Source: Pelargonium nanum
Lineage: Eukaryota; Streptophyta; Magnoliopsida; Geraniales; Geraniaceae
Direction: 5' to 3'
DNA length: 45,091 nucleotides
NCBI GenBank assembly: GCA_036897485.1
Contig: JAYMTF010000210.1
Coordinates: 1-45,091 of the forward strand
The notes beneath the pieces were generated by a model. It did no database searches. It was not told where the DNA came from and worked only from the letters and a program-made list of their open reading frames with translations. Within the stretch, counting starts at the first letter, position 1. Each line of letters begins with the position of its first letter. Both the position numbers and the translations under genes were made by a program. This document shows positions 9,162 through 20,337 of the stretch, piece by piece.

Positions 9162-12100
9162 ATGGAGGTTGGTGGGTCGCACCAGGGTTTGGTCACGTGC
9201 GGGTCGTGGATCCGACGACCCGAAAACGCCAATCTGGTGGTGTTGGGTCGGTCGAGGCGCCGAAACTCGCCGTCCGTGCTGGAGATCTTCTCCTTCAATC
9301 CCAAGACCTCTTCTCTCGCTTCCTCTCCTCTGGTATTTTCAGAAAATTTCAGCTTCTTTTTTTAAATTCCAGTGTGTTTTCGAATTTCTGATTATTTTTT
9401 GGTTTGTTGTTTTTTATTTTTATCCCAAGTTAATTTTGGTTCTAATGCTTCAATTTTGAAGAGTTGGGTTTAATTAATTGGGAAATTTTGAACTAATTTT
9501 GTTAATATTTTCACTTTTCCACTGTTTTTCTTTTCCAGCCATCAAACAGGGTATGGGGTTTAAGCCTGAATTTTTTTTTTTTTTTTTGGTTAATTGAATT
9601 CGATGGTTATTGTTTAGGTGACACATGTGCTTGAAGAAGTTGAAGGTGATCCGGTGGCAATTGCTGTGCATCCCAGTGGGGATGATTTTGTGTGCTCCAC
9701 CACCAATGGTGGCTGCAAGTGAGTTTCAATTCTTGTGTGTCTGAGGTTTGACTTTATTAGTTACCAAATTATGGGTTGCTAATAATGTAGTTGACTTTTT
9801 GTAGCAATCGATATTGAACTCGTCTTGTTTAGCTCAATCAATATTGAACATTTGCTCTTACTTACATGTTTAGGATGTAGATTATACTCCACCTATTTAC
9901 AGGTCTCCGAATTGTAGTTAATGAGGGTCAGAAGAGCATTAAATGATGTTATGTAGATATCTTTGTGTTCTTTGTGGGGTTGTTTGGAGCGAGGAAGAGT
10001 AGTAATATTTCGTTATGGGATATGATTTTAGAATTTAATGTGCGTTTCTCTTCATGTTTGTTTGAAATATTATCTACACTAATTGTTGATGAGTTAGGAT
10101 CTTGCCTCGTCATTGTGTTCTTAGACCTAGAATGAGTTGTTTCAACTGAATTGCAGATTGTTTGAGTTGTATGGGGGAGAAGGAAATATAAAGCTCTTGG
10201 CCAAAGACCTACCTCTTCTTCAAAATGTAGGTCCGCAGAAATGCTTAGCCTTCAGCGTCGATGGATCTAGATTCGCCACTGGTGGAGTGGTAAGGAATTA
10301 CCTTTTCTTTGCAACGAGTTGTTATTCATTCCGCTACTGCCTCTGTAGCAAGCTTCGGATTATTATGTATAGTCAGATATTTTTCTTGAACAACTGCAGG
10401 ACGGTCATCTTAGAATCTTGGAATGGCCAACTCTGCGCATCATTCTAGATGAACCACGAGCACACAAATCTGTTCGCGATTTGGATTTTAGGTAGGATCG
10501 AGCTCATCTGCTATTTTTTCATGTTTTCATGTGACATTGCACGGTTGTCCGCATTTTACTTGTTTCCGAAACCATTTAGTCTGGAATGACAAATAAAAGC
10601 TGCCCTTGAAAGAAACTCAAGGATTGATGGCCACATTAAAGAAGATGAAGGCATTATTAAAAATACACTCTTCCGTAAACAACAAATCATCGAACACTTT
10701 GTTTATTATGTATTTCATGGTGTAAGAATGGGAGTTAATTTGTCTCAGTAAGATATGCTTACGTTTGTACATATTTTGAATGAGATTTCACAAACTCAAT
10801 GATTGGCCTTTTTTTCTTTCTTTCCTTCTTACTCCAGCTTAGACACGGAGTTCTTAGCTTCAACATCTACTGATGGTTCAGCAAGAATATGGAAGATAGA
10901 AGACGGTGTTCCTTTGACCACTTTGGCTCGTGGCGCGGTATGGTTCTGCAATATTCTCAATATTTGGTGGACATATGCATATGTTGGTGTCTACTGTTTA
11001 GTTACTCATTTGTAATATACTTCTATTTTTTCGTACAGGATGAAAAGATTGACTTATGCCGTTTTTCCAAAGATGGGACAAAGCCATTTTTATTTACCAC
11101 TCTTCAAAAAGGTATCTTTGTTTCTAGAACAGTTTACATAGTCATAGCTGTAAATATATTGCATGATTTGAGGTTTAGTTGTTATGATCAAACAGGTGAA
11201 AAAAACGTCACTGCTGTTTGGGACATAAGCACGTGGAATAAAATTGGTCACAAACGACTACTTAAAAAGCCAGCTTCAATAATGTCTACCAGCCTGGATG
11301 GAAAATATCTTGCCCTGTAAGCACTAAGCGCTGTCCTTTGGTCTTTTCTTGTTGGTTAAAAATTGTTTATAACGAGGGTGAGCCCTAGAACAACTGTAAG
11401 GTTGCTATGGCCTTGAGGTGAGAGATTCGAGTCAAGAAAACAACCTCTCTGAAAAAGTAAGGAAAAGACGTATATATAAATGACAGTCTTCAGACCCCAT
11501 AATGGTGGGAGATTAGTGCTCTGGGTCACCTCTTATTTTTTTCCTCTATAAATTCTTTGTGAGTTGTGACCTTCGTGTATACGAGCTTTGAATATGCTGC
11601 AAGTTGCTGAAAAATTATTACTTGTTTTATGCCGGTGACTGGTTCTACGTAAGAAGCTTTATTTTGGTAACGAAGTTAGATAAGATTGGAAAAAAATAGA
11701 AGATAAGGGACTAGACGACTAAGTTAGTGAGAAAAGAAAAAGGCATGAAGGAAGAGGATTCGTATGTATGAAATGAGATAAGGTTGCTTTGTATTACTTC
11801 AGTTAGCAAAGTTTTAGAGCACCGAGTCTGCGTTATTGTTTTGAGTGTTGTGTGCCAATTTGTGGTGACTTTAGGGGGAGCAAAGATGGAGATTTTTGCG
11901 TGGTTGATGTCAAGAAAATGGAGATCTGCCACTGGAGTAGGAGGCTGCACCTGGGCGCATGCATTGAGGCACTAGAGTTTTGTCCAACTGAAAGGTAAGG
12001 TTTACCAGAACATTATATTTGTTGCTCACTGATATATTGATGCTCTGATATTGATTAAAAGTTTACTATTCCTTTGACCTTTCCCTAAACAACATGATCT

Positions 12101-13356
12101 GTGTTAGATTCTATTTCTGAAGTCCTTGCATTTGTCATAAGATGAGCAGATCTTTTTGCTGGTTTCAGTATTGTTCAGTTTAGTTTGTCAAAAATGCTGA
12201 GAAACGGTTTGTTATGTCTTCAAATCTCTGAAGATTAGTCACCTAGTTCCAAACCTAGTGAAAACAGCTTATTTAATCAGCACCAGTTTATGGATGATTG
12301 GTAACTAGATTAAAAGTCTTTTAGTGGTTTTTTGTTATTAGTTCATATATCATACTCTCTCCGTTCTAAAATGAGTTATTGGTTTCTATTTTGATAGAAA
12401 TTAAGGAGAAGTTAGTTAGTGTTGTACATTTCCTCTTGTATCCTCATTGACATGTGTTGTAACAAACTCAAGGATACTAAATTACTAACTAACTTATTAT
12501 AAGAATTTATCGGTAATTTATACATATCTATCTTCCTAAAAAGAGAAAGAGGATACTCATTTTGGGACGGAGGGAGTAAAAATATAATTTTACGGATTCA
12601 TGATATCCTGTTCAGCTATCATGCACTTTGTATATAAATTTAATTTCTCTGTATTAATATAATATATATATCTCACTCACAATATTTCTTTTACGCGAGG
12701 GTGAGTCGTGGTGTAATTGTGAGGTTGATGCCCTTGTGACCTTGAGGTCACGAGTTCGTGTCAGGGAAACAGTCTCTATGCAAAAGCAAGGAGGAAACTC
12801 TATACATAAACGTCCCTCCCCATAACCCAATGTGGCAGCCTCATACGGCCATCCTTAATACTTCTATTACAGCTCCAATCACGCATCTATTGCTTTTAAA
12901 TGTTTCTAGCAAACCATATATATTGTCTTCAACTTTAATATCATCTCACCAATATGGTGCTTACTGCTTAGCTGCTCACTTTTCCCGGTTTGTGTTATTG
13001 AAGGGTTGTTCTGACGACAACTGGTGAATGGGGAGCTGTGGTGACTAAACTAACTGTCCCCGCTGATTGGAAAGGTTGGTTCTCTACCTCGTGCACATGA
13101 TCATACCCTAAATGTTTTACATTAGAAGCTGATTCAAATTTTCTTCTCACATGCAGAGTGGCAGATATATATGATGCTTTTAGGATTATTTTTGGCATCA
13201 GCTGTTGCATTTTACATATTCTTCGAGAAATCTGATTCGTTTTGGAACTTCCCTCTTGGAAGGGATCAACCTGCAAGACCTAAGATTGAAGCTATTTTCG
13301 GAGACCCTCAATCCTCCGATGATCAGAACATTTGGGGTTTTGGTCCGTTGGAATAG
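9162..13356 (+). CDS. PHF1: PHF1: SEC12-like phosphate transporter traffic facilitator
   Basis: This encodes a SEC12-related WD40 protein of the ER membrane that in Arabidopsis is required for PHT1 phosphate transporters to leave the ER. Ten exons join in frame: 9162-9332, 9618-9718, 10157-10289, 10400-10491, 10838-10937, 11039-11111, 11196-11316, 11875-11994, 13004-13074 and 13157-13356, giving 393 aa against about 398 in Arabidopsis. The N-terminus carries the family's VTCGSWIRRP. WD-repeat signatures include STDGSARIWK and RFSKDGTKPFLF. One membrane segment (about 330-350) lies just before a short lumenal tail with the family's FEKSDSFW. The start at 9162 matches family length, but an in-frame ATG at 9003 with no intervening stop could extend the protein by 53 residues. 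Introns 7 and 8 carry two SINEs and a Stowaway MITE. The gene lies just upstream of SEX4 on the same strand. Confidence 0.93.
11373..11543 (+). mobile_element. Au-type tRNA-derived SINE in PHF1 intron 7
   Basis: The element starts with GAGGGTGAGCC and contains an A-box-like stretch (ACAACTGTAAGG) and a B-box-like AGATTCGAGTC. It then follows the body of plant Au SINEs (AAACAACCTCTCTG, later CATAATGGTGGGAG and TTAGTGCTCTGGGT) and ends in a T run. Related sequence occurs at 12696. Possible 9-base target copies (AAATTGTTT before, AAATTCTTT after) differ at one base. It lies in the same orientation as the gene. Confidence 0.75.
12355..12576. mobile_element. Stowaway-type MITE in PHF1 intron 8
   Basis: It has terminal inverted repeats of the Stowaway kind: CTCTCCGTTCTAAAAT at the left and ATTTTGGGACGGAGGGAG at the right, flanked by TA on both sides, about 222 bp in all. 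It encodes no protein. The interior resembles, in reverse orientation, that of the MITE at 18281-18526 in SEX4 (shared CCTTGAGTTTGTTACAA). Confidence 0.9.
12696..12850 (+). mobile_element. Au-type SINE, probably truncated, in PHF1 intron 8
   Basis: It starts GAGGGTGAGTCGTGG and has an A box (GGTGTAATTGTGAGG) and a clear B box (GGTCACGAGTTCGTGTC), so its pol III promoter is better kept than in the copy at 11373. The body (GGGAAACAGTCTCT, then CAAGGAGGAAAC) parallels that copy, but the 3' end is lost or diverged near 12850. Confidence 0.75.
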
Positions 13357-14074
13357 ATGCGTTTAACATTTGTTAGGCCTATTCAGCTCAAGGCACGACG
13401 AAAAAGCATCGCCAACATATCGTGCATTTGAGCGAATACACCTATGTATTTTCGAAGTTTCGTATTGATTTTAAACCTTGTAACATGTGAGTTAAAGTAT
13501 ATTTGCAAGTAGGCATAGCAAAGAGTAGGAGACGCTGTTTTCGTTTGGGCTTTCTTCCCTTTCTTGGTGTTACTTTCTCTTTTTCTATGGCTGAAATTTA
13601 CATTTTGACATTTGACGTTGTTTGGTTCGAAGAATTTAATATATCATGGATTATAAGAATTTAAGTTTATGAAATGTTACTAACTTTTGTTTAGATGAAG
13701 TGAATGTAAATTATTTTGTTTGGAATATATAAATTAAAAATCAAAACTTTGTCACTCTAATGTATACAAATTAAAAAAATGACAAAAATAAAAAACTCTT
13801 TTTCGATAAACAATTTTTTTTTAAAAATTGTAATTATTTAAACTATAAGTGGCTCAATAATAAATTTAACAAAGTTCAGGTGCATGTAGTTAAAATGTTC
13901 TTTTATTTATTAATTTCCAATTCGCCCCCTCATTTTATTAAGGCCACGAGTAGCATTGCTTTTTTGTGTCCGCAGCGTAAAATACACGTGTCTCTTGCTG
14001 AAAAAGTAAACCCGAATGGCAATTTGGAAAATCTTCCCAAATCCGATCCCTTTTCCAAATCCTTAGCCAAACAC
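13357..14074. promoter_or_regulatory. PHF1 3' flank and SEX4 promoter
   Basis: The PHF1 stop and the SEX4 start are about 830 bp apart on the same strand, so this stretch holds the PHF1 3' UTR and the SEX4 promoter. A G-box core CACGTG lies at 13985-13990, a common bZIP/bHLH light or clock site. Nothing else in it can be assigned. Confidence 0.5.
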
Positions 14075-14080
14075 TATAAA
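14075..14080 (+). promoter_or_regulatory. TATA box of SEX4
   Basis: TATAAA sits in the context ACACTATAAAATCGG, 111 bp before the SEX4 ATG at 14191. That implies transcription starting near 14105-14115 and a 5' leader of about 80 bases with a pyrimidine-rich middle. No upstream ATG obstructs the start. Confidence 0.55.
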
Positions 14081-14190
14081 ATCGGATCGAAAATCTTCAC
14101 ATGCTCTCTGTTTCAGAAAAAATCATCACTCTCGTCCAAAAAAAAGCTCCTCTCGCCCATCGGATTTCCGATTCTCCTTCAGCTTCACTG

Positions 14191-17100
14191 ATGAATTGTC
14201 TCCAATATCTTCCAAGGTCTGATTCGCATTCCATTTTCTATTTCGATTCTCTGTTTGATTCCATTTTCAATTTGTTGAATCTCTCATTTTCGTTTTTGTT
14301 TTGTTCATTTCCAGAACCTCTGTTGCTGTGCCTCTGCACGGCTTCAGAGGGCCTCAACGGAAGGCTTCGTTCGGTCCTGTGGAGACGCTGGTACATTTGC
14401 TTGGAAACTTCTTGAATCTGTGCATGTATTCGTATGTTCTGTACTTCTGTTTTGTTTGTGTTTGTTTTCTGAGAAATTGATTATGCGCGCGATTTGATGC
14501 AGAAAATGGCGCATTATACGGCTATGCGCTGCCGTGGTATTATTGCCTTGAAGGTACGGTTGCGGTTTCGTCTTCATTTCGTTCTTTGTGTGGATGAATT
14601 TGTACTGTTTTCTTCAATAATTGCTAATGCTCGAACTGTTCATAAGAGCTGATCTTCTTTTTTGATTTTTTGAAATTTGTGTTATACATAAATATCAATA
14701 GATCTTAGATTGTTTAAATTTGCATTTATTGGGTATATTCTTTGATTTTTTTATGTTGATATTATATTCTTTTCCTCCTTGTGTTTTGTTCTCTAGCGTT
14801 TGTTTTGTTTTGTTGTTAAGTATGTGATGAAGCACTGCAGGTATTCCCATTTGGGCTGAGTATCTATCACTGTTTGGTTCCGTATATCCCAAACTTGTAC
14901 GTACCCAATTTCTTTGGATCAGCAGCTGGCAGCTCCTTACTGCAGCTGGTATGGCTTATAGGTGCTGGGATGGCTCCGGTGTTAGAAATTTGTGGGTTCA
15001 TTGGTAAGTTTCTTGAGGAGACCAAAAATCATAAATCAAAATCACAAACCTTTAGAGCTCATCAATGCTCTCCGCCCCTTGTCAATGCTCTCTGGACTCC
15101 ACTCTCCTCTCCACTTGGGGCTCTGTTTCTTCTCTTTAAGGCTTAAACACAAGTTTGTTTCCTTCTCTGAGTTCTCGCACTCTACTGTACTACCTTTTCT
15201 GAGTTGTCTCTGGCTCTTTTTGGCTTCTGGAAAAGAATGAGAAAATGGGCTTAATTTGTTATCCTACTTTGTTTTATAATTTTATTGCAGGTCTGTTGTT
15301 TGACCCTTGGTTAATTTGTTCCTGCACTTGTCTTAATTTGGTTGGTTTCAGGCTTTTTTTTAGCTTCTTTTCTTGTTTGACTAGAAATGATTCTGTGATC
15401 CTTAATTCTTTCACTCATCTTAAACTTGTTCTTGCTTTTATAGTCAAGATAATGATAAAATTATTTACAGAGAAAAAAAACACTGAGGGTAAGGTAATAC
15501 ATTATAAATAAACAAACAGGCCATAAAAACTAAACACTGTCAATATTGTAACCATACTGTAACTGTTTGTTGTTGGATGATCCTATTTCTCTTTGATGCT
15601 TTTATTTCGTAGCAGAATTATGGAATGAGTTTATTTTCTTACTAATACTTATTACAATGTTATTTCATTTGATGGAGTTATAGTTACTAGTTTTGTGATG
15701 TTATCCATCCTTTTTTTTTACATCATGATGACTTCTTCTTTTCTTTTTTGTTCCTTTTGCAGGCAGTTCCTGGTTCCACATCTAGTACTGAGAAGAGTGG
15801 TGCAGGGATGGAGGAGGAAAAGTCCGATATATATAGTCATAACATGACAGAAGCAATGGGTGCTGGTGAGTTAAGTTTGTAGTGATGTATTAACCACAAT
15901 CAAGCTTAGGGAACACTTGAATTGAGACAGCGTTTATTTTGGATTTTGACCTGAACTTTCACAATGTGACCTAACAATACTGCAAGATTTTTCCCATCAA
16001 AGAATTTAATCTGGTGTAGGATTATATGCAGGTTTCATGAAATGTTCTGGTTATCTTAGCTTGGTGTTTGGATAGTTTAGTTTGATGAGCACATTCTTCA
16101 ATCCTTTTTTCATGACCTTGTTTAATTTTTTGTTGTGCTAATATTCCCTTTAAATATAATTAAATGCAGTTTTGACTTATAGGCATGAACTCGGAATGAA
16201 CTACGACTTCATTCGTCCAGACTTGATTGTAGGGTCATGTTTACAGGTATTCCCCCTCCCCCCCCCCCCCCCCTCTTCTAAAATAGTATTAAAAAGTTGT
16301 GGCTAAGCTAAATAAATTTCATTAAAGTTCTCATTTTGTTACTGTTTTTTGTCCCCTTATTGTTAGACCCCTGAAGATGTTGACAAGCTTCGTGATGTTG
16401 GAGTGAAAACAATCTTTTGCCTGCAACAGAATCCAGATCTGGAGTATCCTAAATGCTTTATTTCCTCTGAGATTCTTTTGATGCCGTGGTTAGAGAAAAT
16501 ATTAATGTTTTATTAAACTATATTTGAGATAGTACTCTGGCTACTGAACTTCTAAGCATGTTGAGATAGCTTTAATGACTAGTTTATTTTTGCAAAAGGA
16601 TGTAACCGATTCCTTTACCACGACATTTAGATATTTCGGGGTTGACATAATTTCCATACAAGAGTATGCCAAGACATTTGATGACATCCAACACTTGCGT
16701 GCTGAGATAAGGTAGGTTATTTTGAAAATAATAGTTATTTTGATATTGCAAGTTGCGAATTCGAAGAGGATGACCATTTCGTCAGTCATTACTGGAAATT
16801 AATAGCATGCTTGATTTCGTTCGAGAAAGTGTTAGTTCTTCAACTTGACCAAAAGTGGGCTTGTATTTATATTTAGATCAAGTGGAATAATAAGTAAATT
16901 CAGCTTGTTTCTTACTGTTGGACAACATCAACCTCTTGGCAGAGTAATAGTGATCCTTGCTTCAAACTTTCACATACTGCAACTAATATTTAATGTTTCA
17001 GGGACTTTGATTCATTTGACTTACGGTTACGTCTTCCAGCTGTGATTAGCAAATTACACAAGGCTGTAAACGAAAATGGAGGTGTAACATATATACACTG

Positions 17101-20100
17101 CACTGCTGGATTAGGACGAGCACCTGCTGTGGCGGTATGCACGTCAATTTTGTTTCTATAGATTGGTTACCGTGAAATTTATATTGTTGATGCGAATGAA
17201 TTGTGCTAACAAAAACAACATATACCCCTTTGTACAGGATGTTTATACTAGAAATATGAAAGAAACTAGACTAGGAAATCAAATTAAGCTTTCCTTCTTA
17301 CAATATATTTCCTAATTCCACTAACACCTCATCTAATTCTACTAATTTAAAATTACATCTTCACACTCCCCTCAAAATGCAGCATGTAAATCAAATCAAT
17401 GCGAGAGCTTGATTTTCTTAGAACTTTCGATGGTGTTTAGCAGCGGTTGGAGATGGTTTCAGTGACGGATGGTTGCAGAACTTGGTGGTATGAGTTGCCT
17501 TGTTGTCTGTCTTACCACAGTGGTGTGACTCAGCAGAAGTTATAGCACTCACCTGATTGATAGAGATTGACGAAGAGGCCTTCAGTTGTTGTGGCCAAAC
17601 ATGCGGCGAAGATCAGCGAGGGCACACTCAAGTAGGGCTGACGTGAAGAAGATGATTGTGCTTGTGTTAGTGGACTGTTAATTAACACTAGGAAGGAAGT
17701 CATTGGAGATTCGCCAGGAAGGCACCGATGTGTTGCCAGAGGCCAAAAAAGAAAACAAAAAATTTGCTCCGTCACTATCAATACTTAATTTTTCTCCCTA
17801 CCGAAACCTAAACTTGAAAGTTCATATCTGCTGCTAATATGAAAGTTGCTTAAGAGAAAGAAAATAAAGAGACAATGACATGATTTATTTATGAGATTCT
17901 CCCCTCACACGCAAGCATGATGTTTTGCATATGTAGGGAGGATATAAGAAAACAAAGGAAGATTATGAAAAGAAATAAATTCATGAAATCTTGAAGAAAG
18001 AAAAGTGAAAGCAAAGATCATTGAAAATAAATTTAGTGGTCAGGCAAGCAGTGAGGGGGCGTGTTAAGAGTATACAAATTAAATTGAGCCTTCAACTATC
18101 AGTTTAAGCATTTGGGTTGGGGTCAAGTTTGACACTCATCAACAGTGTTCTGAATGTTTATTTTTGTACTGCAGTTGGCCTACATGTTCTGGGTTCAGGG
18201 CTATAAGCTTAATGATGCTTGCAACTTGCTGCTGGTAAGTGGTAACATACTATTTCATTTCTTTAGTGCAATAACATATACTCTCTCCGTCCCAAAATAA
18301 TGGTCCACTTTCTCTATAAAAAATTGTTCCAAAATAAGTCTCCACTTTCTATTTTGGTTTGTTAGTTATGCATGAATTATCAACAATATCCTTAAAATAA
18401 GTTGGCTAGAACCCCTTGAGTTTGTTACAAGAAAACACAAGTACAAGGGGAAAAACTTAACTCTTAACTATCTCATCTTAATCTTCTCAAAAATGGAAAC
18501 CAACAATTATTTTGGTACGGAAGGAGTAAAAGTTAAATTTTTATCATCTTGTTATACTTCAAATACATACTTCCATATTATTATGTTCATTTACATTGAG
18601 TTTCATTACCAAAATTGAAATCATTCTAGAGTTGGATGGATGTTATGTCAAATAAATTTCAATATTACTATAATTCATTTTCTCAATAAAAATTTCATCA
18701 TCTTTCTATACTTCAAATACATACTTCCATATTATTTTGTTCATTTACATTGAGTTTCATTACCAAAATCGAAATCATTCTAGAGTTGGATGGATGTTAT
18801 ATCAAATAAATGACAATACTACTATAATTCATTTTCTCAATAAAAATTTCAATGAGGTTGCATTTGTAATAGTAATATGTCACATGGTTGAAAGAATCTT
18901 GTATTATTTGTAATATTCAGTGATGTAGCAGCATTCATTGTTAGTAGAGATCATATGATATCAACTCTTTTTGTTCCCTATTAGTGTCCTGTTTCATGGA
19001 AATCACGAAAGCTAAGATATTATATGTTTTTTGATAATAAAAAAGGGTTAATTTACTAGAAGGTATATTACTTACTGGAGCCTTGTTTCAGAGATGTGAT
19101 GTAAACATTTATGGAACATTGTTTGTTTTTGTACACATCAGGTTTTGTTGGAAATTGGAATTTCAAAATTTGCACAGTTCCTTAAATAACTATGAAACTT
19201 CAGTGTCTGTTCTTTTTGTGCAGAGCAAACGGTCTTGTTTTCCAAAAGTGGAGGCCATAAAAAATGCAACTGCAGATATGGTGAGTTACTTGAGATGTCA
19301 TCAGCCAGAATATTTATACTGTAGTTTATTATTCATTTCTGAACCTTCTGATTTGCTGCTATTTTCCTTGAATAGTTGGTGTATAGTGAGTAGTAAATTA
19401 TTCCTATAAGAATGCCTTCCTTGATACTGCTTATTCCAGTGCATGCAAGTCTTCAAAATAGTTGCTGCAAAATTTTCTGTACTACCATCAGTTTCTTGTA
19501 TATGAAGTGTTCAAACCCTGAAGCCTTTTGAATCGCCATTGTCGTGGTTGAACAATGGTCAATTAGTTGTTAAATGCGTAAAATACATTTTGGATTGTTG
19601 TTTAGTTACTTTTTGAGTTCCATTCTAACTCATTGCATGTCATGACAGACAGACTGATGAATCACATTCTTCTTATTTAAAGCTTACAGGCCTGAAGAGG
19701 AAGCTTGTGACTTTAACATGGACAGGAGACAAGTGTACTACAGTGGAAATTTCTGGTCTTGATATAGGTTGGGGGCAGGTAATGTTCCTCGCAACTCTTA
19801 CAACTCGGGAGTGAATTGATCGTTATACAAAAATGAAATAGCTTTTGGATTGTGAATTTTTCAGCGAATCCCTTTGAAATATGACGAGGAACAAGGTGTG
19901 TGGGTTCTCAAGAGGGAATTGCTAGTAAGTTGAAATACAAAATATGAAATGAAGTTGTGGAAATGAGAATGAATAGTTGTAATATTGTTTTTGCATTATT
20001 AATAAACTGCAGGAGGGACACTACGAGTACAAGTACATTGTTGACGGTGAATGGACGTGCAATGAGAACGAGCTTGTTAGCAATCCCAACAAAGACGGGC

Positions 20101-20337
20101 ATGTCAACAACTATGTTCAAGTAAGACATGCATTTTTGCTGCATGAACACGTACATACATTCGTTGAAGTTATCTTGTTCCTGTGTTTAATATGTACGTT
20201 GTTGGTAGGTTATTGATGGCGAGGAAGATGGCAGCAAAGCAAGGGTGCGAAAGAGATTGACAAGTGAAGATCCCGAGCTTACAAAGGAAGAACGAGCTAA
20301 AATCATACAGCTTCTCGAATCCTTTTCTGAGAAGTGA
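14191..20337 (+). CDS. SEX4: SEX4: plastid phosphoglucan phosphatase (STARCH EXCESS 4)
   Basis: This dual-specificity-type phosphatase removes glucan phosphate from starch in plastids, a step needed for starch breakdown at night. Fourteen exons join in frame: 14191-14216, 14315-14390, 14503-14553, 15763-15865, 16170-16246, 16367-16443, 16631-16711, 17002-17134, 18175-18234, 19224-19280, 19683-19778, 19865-19924, 20013-20120 and 20209-20337, giving 377 aa (Arabidopsis 379). The N-terminus (MNCLQYLPR) begins a transit peptide. The active-site loop [10 protein letters not shown] places the nucleophile at C197 and the arginine at R203, with the likely general acid at D165. A CBM48 carbohydrate-binding domain follows (about 250-335, with VDGEWTCNE). 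The C-terminal [19 protein letters not shown] matches the family. Intron 6 looks U12-type. A polyadenylation-like AATAAA is at 20444. Confidence 0.96.
16258..16273. repeat. Poly-C run of 16 just after a SEX4 splice donor
   Basis: An uninterrupted 16-C run, preceded by T and five more Cs, begins 11 bases after the donor of intron 5 (GT at 16247). The opposite strand is a G run able to stack. Confidence 0.9.
16444..16630 (+). other. Probable U12-type (minor spliceosome) intron in SEX4
   Basis: The intron begins GTATCCTAAA, close to the U12 donor consensus GTATCCTTT. It ends with TTCCTTTAC, close to the branch-point consensus TTCCTTAAC, located about 10-18 bases before the terminal AG. Splicing here joins GA to ATATTTC and restores the family's L-E-Y-F-G-V in frame. 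The short 187-base length and the lack of a long pyrimidine tract also suit this class. Confidence 0.75.
17220..18130. mobile_element. Retroelement-like insertion in SEX4 intron 8
   Basis: This large intron holds sequence unlike its surroundings. It has a GC-richer centre (17400-17740), a CACTCCCCTCAAAATGC stretch, and near 18054 a purine-rich GTGAGGGGGCG followed by TGTTAAGAGTATACAAATTA. That pattern resembles the polypurine tract and start of a copia long terminal repeat, or a copia-type leader seen widely in plant introns. No intact polyprotein frame is present. The limits are approximate and the class is inferred from pattern memory only. Confidence 0.45.
18281..18526. mobile_element. Stowaway-type MITE in SEX4 intron 9
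   Basis: The left end is CTCTCCGTCCCAAAATAAT and the right end ATTATTTTGGTACGGAAGGAG, flanked by TA on both sides, about 246 bp. It is non-coding. A related interior lies in inverse orientation in the MITE of PHF1 intron 8. Confidence 0.9.
18538..18845. repeat. Two 154-bp direct repeats in SEX4 intron 9
   Basis: The stretch starting near 18538 is repeated with a 154-bp offset. For example, CTTCAAATACATACTTCCAT occurs at 18557 and again at 18711, and CATTCTAGAGTTGGATGGAT recurs with the same offset. The copies differ at only a few bases, so the duplication is fairly recent. It lies directly after the Stowaway MITE. Confidence 0.9.

Noticed and set aside
9571..9588. Long T run in PHF1 intron 1 as a terminator or SINE tail
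   Set aside because: No pol III boxes lie upstream. It is near the intron 3' end and reads as an ordinary T-rich plant intron.
14874..15511. Several short open frames around 14874-15511
   Set aside because: They lie inside SEX4 intron 3. The flanking exons join in frame without them and the peptides resemble nothing known.
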